The position numbers were made by a program, and so were the translations under genes. Positions 1-4,957 of a DNA stretch of 5,918 bases are shown one piece after another. The stretch's first letter is position 1. Every line of letters begins with the position of its first letter. The DNA is taken from positions 1 through 5,918 of the forward strand of contig JBFFZZ010000198.1 of assembly GCA_041568335.1 (NCBI GenBank), read 5' to 3'. This DNA comes from WVWW01 sp041568335 (GTDB taxonomy: Bacteria; Acidobacteriota; Polarisedimenticolia; Polarisedimenticolales; Polarisedimenticolaceae). The notes beneath the pieces were generated by a model. It worked only from the letters and a program-made list of their open reading frames with translations. It ran no database searches and was not told the DNA's origin.

Positions 1-527
1 CCGAGCAGGATCAGGTCGCGTGTGGACAGCTCGAGCAACCGATCGGCCCCCTCTTCCCGGCCGTCGGCGGAAACGGTTTCTCCTTGGGCGCGATCGCGGA
101 ACACGCGATCACGGATCGCGTCGATCCGGTCGAGCGACAGCACGCGGATGATCGCCTCGGGCTTGGTACCGGAAGCCGTTTCGATGTGCACCTCGGCGAC
201 CCCGAGCGCTCGATGGAGCGGATTCTGGACGAGGTTGATGTTCTGGATCCGCGCGTACGGGATGTGGCGCTCGTTCCGTGTCAGCACGCCCTCACGGACC
301 ATCATCTCGTCGTCGCCGAGCCGGTAGCGGTAGAACGCGTACTTCACGACCGCCGCGATCATCGCGGGAACGATGGCCAGCGCGAACCAGAACTCGTAGC
401 CCGTGCCGCCGCCGAGAAAGAGGACCACGATCAGCGGGACGATCATGCCGCGGATGAAGGACCAGACCGAAAAGAGAAGCGACACGGGGTGCAACCGCTG
501 CGGCGAGCCCAGCGTGTCAGACGGCAT
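1..527 (-). CDS. bPH2 (DUF304) membrane protein, YdbT-type, partial (C-terminus beyond left edge)
   Basis: This is an inner-membrane protein of the bacterial PH-domain family typified by Bacillus subtilis YdbT. It has no known enzymatic activity; in B. subtilis the SigW-controlled ydbST pair is linked to resistance against antimicrobials of related bacilli. The frame is open from the ATG at 527 to the window edge, giving 175 complete codons. Residues 11-25 (RLHPVSLLFS and following) are the usual family opening. Two hydrophobic spans lie at about 23-39 and 45-63. A bPH2 domain follows at about 66-140, with the hallmark PYARIQNINLVQNPLHRALG at residues 90-109. A charged linker at about 140-165 leads into LLELSTRDLILLG, which in YdbT-like proteins begins the next transmembrane/bPH2 unit, so most of a roughly 450-500 residue protein is missing. 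The ATG has GGAG 7 nt upstream inside the preceding gene and overlaps that gene's stop by 11 bp, which suggests translational coupling. Family is confident; molecular role is unknown. Confidence 0.88.
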   Translation of the reverse strand, partial: MPSDTLGSPQRLHPVSLLFSVWSFIRGMIVPLIVVLFLGGGTGYEFWFALAIVPAMIAAVVKYAFYRYRLGDDEMMVREGVLTRNERHIPYARIQNINLVQNPLHRALGVAEVHIETASGTKPEAIIRVLSLDRIDAIRDRVFRDRAQGETVSADGREEGADRLLELSTRDLILL

Positions 528-1146
528 CGTCGGTCTCCACCTCGGTGAGCAACAGATCGCGGATGCGATAGGCGCGGGGCGCCGGCAGCCCGTCGAGCGA
601 AATCGACGCGTTCTCGGTGCCCGCCGTGTGGACGATCAGGGTCGACAGGCCGAACCAGCGCTCGATCGGACCGCGCGATACGTCGGTGTGCTGGATCCGC
701 GAATAGGGAACGGAGATCTCGGTTTGCCAGACCAGCCCGCGGCGGATGCGCAGGCCCATCTCGTCGAGCCGGTAGCGGCGCCTCTTGTAGCGCAACGCGG
801 GACCGATCTGCGTCCAGCACCCGAGCGCGACGAAAAAAAGGAACCAGCCGAGGAACGCGAGCAGCACGGTCGGCCCGCGCCAGCGCGAGGCGAACACCGC
901 GATCAACAGGCCGATCATCGAGGCGCCGCAGACGATCACGGTGACGATGCCGCCGGAGAGCCGCGAGGCCAGGACCCAGTTCGGATGCAGCGGGTAGTGG
1001 ACGCCGTCGGCCACGAAGTCGTGCTCGACCTCCGGCTCGGCGTCGTCGGTTGCCGGTGCGACGACCGGGGCGGGTTCCGCCGGAGCCTCCACCGGCTGCA
1101 GGACCGGCGGGTCCTGCGGTGAATCCTGGTCGGACATGTCGGTCAT
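517..1146 (-). CDS. bPH2 (DUF304) membrane protein, YdbS-type
   Basis: This 209-residue membrane protein is the short partner of the paired YdbS/YdbT bPH2 system. Residues 1-48 form an acidic, Pro/Ala-rich and probably disordered N-terminal tail, longer than in typical YdbS. HPNWVLASRL at 54-63 leads into two transmembrane spans at about 64-85 and 93-112. The bPH2 domain covers about 124-202 and contains VPYSRIQHTDVSRGPIERWFGL at 146-167 (the PYxRIQ...GPIERxFGL signature) followed by a β-rich end. It lies 24 bp downstream of the M1 peptidase gene and overlaps the start of the YdbT-type gene, the same order as ydbS-ydbT elsewhere. I chose the ATG at 1146, which has GGGG 4 nt upstream. The in-frame ATG at 1137 is 13 nt from that GGGG and is less likely, though neither site is strong. 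No catalytic motif is visible, and the function is unknown beyond an envelope-associated role. Confidence 0.9.
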   Translation of the reverse strand: MTDMSDQDSPQDPPVLQPVEAPAEPAPVVAPATDDAEPEVEHDFVADGVHYPLHPNWVLASRLSGGIVTVIVCGASMIGLLIAVFASRWRGPTVLLAFLGWFLFFVALGCWTQIGPALRYKRRRYRLDEMGLRIRRGLVWQTEISVPYSRIQHTDVSRGPIERWFGLSTLIVHTAGTENASISLDGLPAPRAYRIRDLLLTEVETDDAV

Positions 1147-1170
1147 GCTACCCCGCGAATCGGTTTTTGT

Positions 1171-3024
1171 TCAGGATCCGGCCCCACGGGCGGCCGCGAG
1201 GACGTTGTCGACGGCGGTGATCGAGACCGGGTGGTAGGCCGGCTTCGCGCGCTCGTAGAGGACGCTCGCCCGCGCGCAGCCCTCCGGTGTCTCGCACAGC
1301 TTGCGATACAGCGGCACGAGGAATTTCGCGCGACCCATGCGCGTGACGAACGCTTCCATCGCCGGGTACGCCGGCTCGTAGCCGCTGCCCAGCGCGTGAA
1401 CGAGCCAGGTGGTGAGCACCTCCGCGTTGCCCGCGTCGGTCAGCTTGTATGCCGCGTCGAGCTCGCGGAGCCGCTCGAGTGGGAGGTCATCAGGGAGAGC
1501 GCGCACGAAGTGCACCCACTGGTGGCTCGACCAGCCGGGGTCCACGGGCAGCGGTCCGCCGTCCAGCCAGGCCTCCAGCTGCCGCTCGACCTCGATGAAC
1601 GCCGGCGACACGATCCGGGGCGTATCCTCCGGAAGCCCCGGGCCGAAGACCCATCTCTCGATCGCGGATTCGAGCCAGCGGTCCTTCTCGCCGAACTCCG
1701 CGCGCAGGTCGGACAGGAACCTCTCGGTGGTCACCGTCCCGAAAGCGTAGCGCTCGAAGTAGTCGTGGAGGAAGGCGTCCCACTCCATGCGGCCGTAGGT
1801 CTCCTCCAGCAACCGCAGGAACAACGCGCCCTTGTCGTAGACCACGCTGGGGATGTCGTCGGGATTACGCCCGGTGTAGTCGACGCGCAGGCTCGTGTCC
1901 GCGGGGTCTTCGTTCTCCATCAGGCTGCTTAGCCCGCCCTTGCCGAGCAGCCACAGCATCTCGGAGTGCTCGCGGCCGTAGAGCGCTTCCATGATGCGGT
2001 ATTCGAAGTAACTGGTGAATCCCTCGTTGAGCCAGAAGTCGTTCCACGTCGCGTTGGTCACGAGGTTGCCCGACCAGGAGTGCGCCAGCTCGTGGGCGAT
2101 CAGCGCGACCTGCGAACGATCGCCGGCGAGCACGGTCGGCGTCAGGAACGTCAGCCGTGGGTTCTCCATCCCGCCGAAGGGAAACGCGGGCGGCAACACG
2201 ATCATGTCGTAACGGCCCCAGCGGTAGGGACCGTACAGCTCCTCGGAGGCCTCGAGCATCTTCTGCGCGTCGGCGAACTCCCACGCCGCGCGCTCGATGA
2301 CCTCCGGCTCGGCGTAGATGCCGGTGCGCTCGCCGAGCGGCCGGAACGTGACGTCGCCGACCGCCAGCGCCAGCAGGTAGGACGGGATCGGCTGCGGCAT
2401 GCGGAAGGTGTAGACGCCGTCGGCGCTCTTCTCGGTCGGGTTCTCGGCGCTCATCAGCGCCATCAGCGCCGGGGGAACGCGGATCGTCGCGTCGTAGGTC
2501 ATGCGCACGCCGGGGCTGTCCTGCAACGGGATCCAGCTCCGCGCGAGGCACGTCTGGGACTGCGAGAGCAGGAACGGGTGGCGCTTGCCGGCCGTCTGCA
2601 ACGGCTCGACCCACATCAGCGCCTGCGCACCGGGACTGCTGGCGTAGTGTACGCGGACCGTCGTGGTGTCCGGCTCGATGTCGATCTGCAGCGACTGGCC
2701 CAGATGCGGCTTGGTCTCGACGAAACGGTAGTCGGTCGGCGCGTCGTCGCTGCCCAGGTCGACGCCGCTGACCGAGAGATCCCAGGTGTCGAGCCACAGC
2801 TCGTCGGTTCCGGTCAGGTTCTCGATCGTCAGCGTCGCCGTCCCCGACAGCGTGCGGTTGTCGAAATCGACGTCCAGGTCGAGGCCGAGATGCCGCACGA
2901 CCGCCTCGTCGGGGCGACTGAACGAGTGCGGGTCGCGCTCGGCGACGGGATCGGATCCCGGAGCGCAAGCGGCGACGAGGACGGCGAACGTGACGAGGAC
3001 CAGGGATTGCGACGTGCGATTCAA
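1171..3024 (-). CDS. M1 family zinc aminopeptidase, LTA4H/aminopeptidase B-like, predicted lipoprotein
   Basis: This is a zinc metallopeptidase expected to remove N-terminal residues from peptides outside the cytoplasm. The 617-residue product, numbered from the TTG at 3024, starts with R3, a hydrophobic core at 8-17 and a lipobox VAAC ending at Cys20, so it should be a lipid-anchored lipoprotein. Ala21 after the Cys would allow outer-membrane sorting under the E. coli rule. The exopeptidase motif GGMEN is at 284-288. HELAH is at 311-315, and E334 lies exactly 18 residues later, giving ligands H311, H315 and E334 with catalytic E312. Tyr396 in VVYDKG matches the transition-state Tyr. SQSQTC near 154-159 and a C-terminal helical domain (about 480-617) with R565-x-K567 match LTA4 hydrolase (R563/K565), and the length matches its 610 residues. 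The TTG start is chosen because GGAGG lies 7 nt upstream and it places the signal peptide at the N-terminus; an ATG at 3105 would add 27 unrelated residues. Substrate is not known. Confidence 0.94.
   Translation of the reverse strand: MNRTSQSLVLVTFAVLVAACAPGSDPVAERDPHSFSRPDEAVVRHLGLDLDVDFDNRTLSGTATLTIENLTGTDELWLDTWDLSVSGVDLGSDDAPTDYRFVETKPHLGQSLQIDIEPDTTTVRVHYASSPGAQALMWVEPLQTAGKRHPFLLSQSQTCLARSWIPLQDSPGVRMTYDATIRVPPALMALMSAENPTEKSADGVYTFRMPQPIPSYLLALAVGDVTFRPLGERTGIYAEPEVIERAAWEFADAQKMLEASEELYGPYRWGRYDMIVLPPAFPFGGMENPRLTFLTPTVLAGDRSQVALIAHELAHSWSGNLVTNATWNDFWLNEGFTSYFEYRIMEALYGREHSEMLWLLGKGGLSSLMENEDPADTSLRVDYTGRNPDDIPSVVYDKGALFLRLLEETYGRMEWDAFLHDYFERYAFGTVTTERFLSDLRAEFGEKDRWLESAIERWVFGPGLPEDTPRIVSPAFIEVERQLEAWLDGGPLPVDPGWSSHQWVHFVRALPDDLPLERLRELDAAYKLTDAGNAEVLTTWLVHALGSGYEPAYPAMEAFVTRMGRAKFLVPLYRKLCETPEGCARASVLYERAKPAYHPVSITAVDNVLAAARGAGS
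2452..2469. repeat. Tandem 9-bp duplication inside the M1 peptidase gene
   Basis: CATCAGCGC occurs twice in direct tandem. Read on the minus strand it encodes the repeated Ala-Leu-Met of PPALMALMSAE in the N-terminal domain. It preserves frame and falls in a strand or turn near the end of the β-domain. It could be a micro-duplication or simply a result of the local amino-acid sequence. Confidence 0.5.
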
Positions 3025-3031
3025 GTCTCTG

Positions 3032-3036
3032 CCTCC
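3032..3036 (-). promoter_or_regulatory. Shine-Dalgarno GGAGG that fixes the TTG start of the M1 peptidase
   Basis: On the minus strand GGAGG is followed by 7 nt (CAGAGAC) and then TTG at 3024-3022. It is the strongest ribosome-binding site in the window. It decides the start, because the only upstream in-frame ATG (3105) would place the lipoprotein signal 28 residues inside the protein. Confidence 0.75.
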
Positions 3037-3038
3037 GG

Positions 3039-3053
3039 GCCGGATCGTCCGGC
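3039..3053. repeat. Perfect inverted repeat next to the M1 peptidase ribosome-binding site
   Basis: GCCGGA-TCG-TCCGGC has 6-bp arms and a 3-nt loop. It sits 2 nt upstream, in minus-strand sense, of the GGAGG of the M1 peptidase gene. In mRNA it could form a hairpin that leaves the Shine-Dalgarno just outside the stem; as DNA it could be an operator half-site pair. Six-bp GC-rich arms do occur by chance in DNA of this composition, so a function is only possible. Confidence 0.4.
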
Positions 3054-3080
3054 GGCATTCATCATGCCAGGCCTTGCCGA

Positions 3081-3109
3081 TTGACGCCTGCGGTCGGCGA
3101 GGCAATGTT
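3081..3109 (+). promoter_or_regulatory. Possible sigma70-type promoter for the ampG-like gene
   Basis: TTGACG (3081-3086, 5 of 6 to consensus) is followed by a 17-bp spacer and AATGTT (3104-3109, 3 of 6). Transcription would start near 3116, about 40 nt before the permease start. The -35 is good and the -10 is weak. The element lies in the only gap between the two divergent blocks, so a promoter is expected here, but this exact assignment is tentative. I found no convincing minus-strand pair for the M1 operon in the same gap. Confidence 0.35.
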
Positions 3110-3136
3110 GTGGAATGTGAACCAGGGGCTCCGGCA

Positions 3137-3166
3137 ATGAACTACGATGGGTTGCATGACCTCTGA
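3137..3166 (+). CDS. Possible 9-residue leader ORF overlapping the ampG-like start
   Basis: ATG at 3137 opens a reading frame for MNYDGLHDL and stops at TGA 3164-3166. AGGGG at 3124-3128 lies 8 nt before this ATG, an ideal spacing, whereas the same AGGGG is 18 nt from the permease ATG at 3147 and 27 nt from the one at 3156. The leader stop falls just after the permease ATG at 3156, a layout that would permit termination-reinitiation coupling. It may equally be a chance short ORF, with the permease using a weak site of its own. Confidence 0.25.
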   Translation: MNYDGLHDL

Positions 3167-4436
3167 CGCCCAGACGCCGGAGCCGCGGCGCCCGTCGCTC
3201 AAGGAGGCCATCCTCAACCGGCGCATGCTCATCTGCGTCTTCACCGGGTTCTCGTCGGGGCTACCTCTTTATCTGCTGATCCAGCTCGTCCCGGCGTGGC
3301 TGCGGGTCGAGGGCGTCGGGCTCGCCGAGATCGGGTTCTTCACTCTCGTCGGGCTCCCCTACACGTGGAAATTCGTCTGGTCGCCGGTGATCGATCGCTA
3401 CACGCTGCCGTTCCTGGGACGCCGGCGAGGGTGGATCCTGGTCACGCAGGTGGCCCTGTTCTTTTCGATCGCGACGCTGGGTTTCCTCGATCCGGTCTTC
3501 TCGATCTGGACCATCGCTTACCTCGCGGCGGCGGTGGCCTTCTTCAGCGCGAGCCAGGACATCGTCCTCGACGCGTATCGCCGCGAGCTTCTGCCGGACC
3601 ACGAGCTCGGCATCGGCAACGCCATCCACGTGCAAACCTACCGGCTCTCGGGGCTCGTCCCCGGCTCGCTCGCACTGGTCCTCGCCGACCATCTGCCCTG
3701 GCACACCGTTTTCATCGTGGTCGCGTCGTTCATGGCGGTCGGCATCGTGCTGACCTTCGTCATCTCGGAAGCCGTCGCCAACCCGAGTCCGCCGAAGACG
3801 CTGGTCGATGCGATCGTCGAGCCGTTCCGCGAGTTCGTGGATCGCAAGGGCTTCGGGCCTGCGTTGCTCATCCTCGCGTTCATGTTCCTCTACAAGCTGG
3901 GCGACAACATGGCCACGGCCCTCCAGTCGGCGTTTTTTGTCGATGTCGGCTTCACGCTCACGCAGATCGGATCGATCGCGAAGTTCTCGTCGCTCACCGC
4001 GGCGATCGTCGGCGGTCTGGGCGGCGGCGTCGTCATGATCAAGCTGGGCATCAACCGCGCCCTGTGGATCTTCGGCGTCGTGCAGGTGATCAGCATCCTG
4101 GGCTTCGCCGCTCTGGCCGAGATCGGAAAGAATCCCTTGATGCTCGGTGTCGTCGTGGCGTTCGAATACCTCGGGGTCGGGCTCGGGACGGCCGCGTTCA
4201 CCGCGTTCATCGCCCGCGTCACCAACCCGGTTTTCGCGGCGACGCAGTTTGCGTTGTTCACGGCGTTCACCGCGGTGCCCCGGACTGTGGCGAACGCCGT
4301 CACCGGGGTCATCGTGGAGCGGGTCGGCTGGACGAGCTTCTTCCTGCTGTGCGCGGTCGTCGCCGTGCCGGGGATGTTGTTGTTGTTCAAAGTAGCGCCC
4401 TGGAACAATTCGCGGGACAAGAACTCGATCGTGTGA
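3156..4436 (+). CDS. ampG: AmpG-family MFS permease (anhydromuropeptide importer)
   Basis: This inner-membrane major-facilitator permease is expected to import GlcNAc-1,6-anhydro-MurNAc peptides from the periplasm for peptidoglycan recycling. The 426-residue product follows E. coli AmpG closely. GFSSGLPLYLL is at 31-41, EGVGLAEIGFFTLVGLPYTW at 52-71, and the loop WSPVIDRYTLPFLGRRRGW at 75-93. SASQDIVLDAYRRELLP is at 131-147, YKLGD at 246-250, and ATQFALFTAFTAVPR at 362-376. Hydrophobicity gives about 12 membrane spans. The protein ends at about the position of AmpG residue 430, so the last two helices of the 491-residue E. coli protein are absent, as in many AmpG relatives. The ATG at 3156 is preferred, with GGG about 4 nt upstream; ATG 3147 adds only Met-Gly-Cys and has no better site. 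AAGGAGG at 3201-3207 is coding and lies 17 nt before Met24, too far for use. The gene is divergent from the M1 operon. Substrate range is inferred. Confidence 0.9.
   Translation: MTSDAQTPEPRRPSLKEAILNRRMLICVFTGFSSGLPLYLLIQLVPAWLRVEGVGLAEIGFFTLVGLPYTWKFVWSPVIDRYTLPFLGRRRGWILVTQVALFFSIATLGFLDPVFSIWTIAYLAAAVAFFSASQDIVLDAYRRELLPDHELGIGNAIHVQTYRLSGLVPGSLALVLADHLPWHTVFIVVASFMAVGIVLTFVISEAVANPSPPKTLVDAIVEPFREFVDRKGFGPALLILAFMFLYKLGDNMATALQSAFFVDVGFTLTQIGSIAKFSSLTAAIVGGLGGGVVMIKLGINRALWIFGVVQVISILGFAALAEIGKNPLMLGVVVAFEYLGVGLGTAAFTAFIARVTNPVFAATQFALFTAFTAVPRTVANAVTGVIVERVGWTSFFLLCAVVAVPGMLLLFKVAPWNNSRDKNSIV
4374..4388 (+). repeat. Short TTG run near the end of the ampG-like gene
   Basis: ATG is followed by three consecutive TTG codons and TTC, encoding Met-Leu-Leu-Leu-Phe in the last membrane helix. 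Other leucines in this gene are almost all CTC or CTG, so three TTG codons in a row are unusual here. It could be a small triplet-slippage tract. No effect on the reading frame is seen. Confidence 0.5.
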
Positions 4437-4442
4437 CGTCCG

Positions 4443-4474
4443 CGACGATCCTCGTCGATCCGCCAGGCCTTTTT
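4443..4474 (+). terminator. Weak terminator-like hairpin with distant T run after the ampG-like gene
   Basis: CGACGA-TCC-TCGTCG (4443-4457) is a perfect 6-bp stem with a 3-nt loop, starting 7 nt after the permease stop. A run of five T follows at 4470-4474, but 12 nt separate stem and T run, so this is not a canonical intrinsic terminator. It may still mark the 3' end of the permease transcript. Confidence 0.25.
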
Positions 4475-4504
4475 CTGACCGTCTGGAAACGCCAGGTGTA
4501 CACT
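4475..4504 (+). promoter_or_regulatory. Possible promoter of the VOC-M28 unit
   Basis: CTGACC (4475-4480, 4 of 6) and TACACT (4499-4504, 4 of 6) are separated by 18 bp. The start would be near 4511, about 36 nt before the VOC ATG. Both hexamers are imperfect. Support comes from the location in the only gap before the gene pair and from a palindrome that covers the -10. Confidence 0.35.
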
Positions 4505-4507
4505 TGG
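4492..4507. promoter_or_regulatory. 16-bp near-perfect palindrome, candidate operator over the -10
   Basis: CCAGGTGTACACTTGG reads the same on both strands except for one pair (G4495 against T4504). The core GTGTACAC is a perfect 8-bp palindrome. Its size and symmetry suit a dimeric repressor, and its overlap with the proposed -10 of the downstream unit would allow repression by blocking RNA polymerase. No regulator gene is present in the window, so the binding protein is unknown. Confidence 0.4.
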
Positions 4508-4510
4508 TCG

Positions 4511-4523
4511 ATGAGTTCCTCAT
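4511..4523 (+). repeat. Small hairpin at the predicted 5' end of the VOC-M28 transcript
   Basis: ATGAG-TTC-CTCAT forms a perfect 5-bp stem with a 3-nt loop. If the promoter proposed just upstream is right, it would be the very first sequence of the mRNA and could stabilise its 5' end. It ends 11 nt before the GAGG that serves the VOC gene. The same bases also read as a minimal ORF (Met-Ser-Ser-Ser-stop). Confidence 0.3.
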
Positions 4524-4546
4524 GAAACGGGATTGAGGCAGCGGCC

Positions 4547-4945
4547 ATGACGGCTACCCTGTACCGCGTCATCCATCCGGTCGGCGACATCGAGCGCGCG
4601 GCACGGTTTTACTCGCAAGTGTTCGGCGGCCCGGGCGAGCGCGTCTCACCCGGCCGGCACTACTTCCGCTGCGGCGGAACGGTACTCGCCTGCTACGACC
4701 CGGTCGCGGACGGCGACGATCCCGGCGAGGGTTGGCGTCACCACGCGCACCAGTACCTCTACTTCGCGGTGCCGGATCTGGAAGCCGTGTGCGAACGTGT
4801 CCGCGAAGCCGGGGGGCGGATCGAGCGCGAGATCGAGTCGATGCCGTGGGGCGAGCGTCTGTTCTACGCCAGGGATCCCTTCGACAACCCGATCTGCTTC
4901 GTCGACGAGCGGACGTTGTTTGTTGGGTCCACGAACAGTGAGTAA
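4547..4945 (+). CDS. VOC-superfamily (glyoxalase/bleomycin-resistance fold) protein
   Basis: This small cytoplasmic protein of 132 residues has a single two-module vicinal-oxygen-chelate domain. Module one is RVIHPVGDIERAARFYSQVFG at 7-27, with candidate metal ligand His10. Module two includes HQYLYFAVPDLEAVCERVREAGG at 68-90 (His68/Gln69 at the usual ligand strand) and ends with PWGERLFYARDPFDNPICFVDE at 100-121. The Glu normally found in the terminal NxxE motif is replaced by Cys117 (NPIC), so metal binding and chemistry may differ from glyoxalase I; Glu121 is nearby. The family covers glyoxalases, dioxygenases and antibiotic-binding proteins, so no specific reaction is assigned. The ATG at 4547 has GAGG 8 nt upstream. 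The gene lies 110 bp after the permease and 12 bp before the M28 peptidase gene, so it is probably the first gene of a bicistronic unit. Confidence 0.88.
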   Translation: MTATLYRVIHPVGDIERAARFYSQVFGGPGERVSPGRHYFRCGGTVLACYDPVADGDDPGEGWRHHAHQYLYFAVPDLEAVCERVREAGGRIEREIESMPWGERLFYARDPFDNPICFVDERTLFVGSTNSE

Positions 4946-4946
4946 C

Positions 4947-4952
4947 AAGGGG
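4947..4952 (+). promoter_or_regulatory. Shine-Dalgarno AAGGGG for the M28 peptidase gene
   Basis: AAGGGG ends 5 nt before the ATG at 4958 and fills most of the 12-bp gap after the VOC stop codon. It supports this ATG, which also places a clean Sec signal at the N-terminus. Confidence 0.6.
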
Positions 4953-4957
4953 CATCC

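Noticed and set aside
89..120. Cluster of CGCGATC palindromes, including CGCGATCGCG (89-98) and a 7-bp dyad CGCGATC-ACG-GATCGCG (104-120)
   Set aside because: They lie inside the YdbT-type gene and are explained by the encoded Ile-Arg-Asp-Arg-Val-Phe-Arg-Asp-Arg run using GC-rich codons.
84..1122. Plus-strand open frames opposite the two bPH2 genes
   Set aside because: Low-complexity Arg/Asp/Pro composition; the minus strand has two recognisable membrane bPH2 proteins with ribosome-binding sites.
1147..1170. Possible promoter or terminator between the M1 peptidase and the YdbS-type gene
   Set aside because: The gap is only 24 bp and has no stem followed by T run in the minus-strand sense; the genes are better read as one transcript.
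1865..3058. Minus-strand open frame (397 codons) in another frame of the M1 peptidase
   Set aside because: It is an Arg/Ala/Pro-rich frame-shifted reading of the peptidase; the peptidase frame is intact, so this does not reflect a frameshift.
1966..3084. Long plus-strand open frame (372 codons) antisense to the M1 peptidase
   Set aside because: The translation is Arg/Val/Asp-rich with no domain, and it mirrors the peptidase codons in GC-rich DNA. The opposite strand carries a complete M1 enzyme with all motifs.
3261..4523. Long minus-strand open frame (420 codons) antisense to the ampG-like gene
   Set aside because: The product is a highly charged Arg/Asp/Glu string with no hydrophobic core or motif, typical of a GC-rich antisense shadow.
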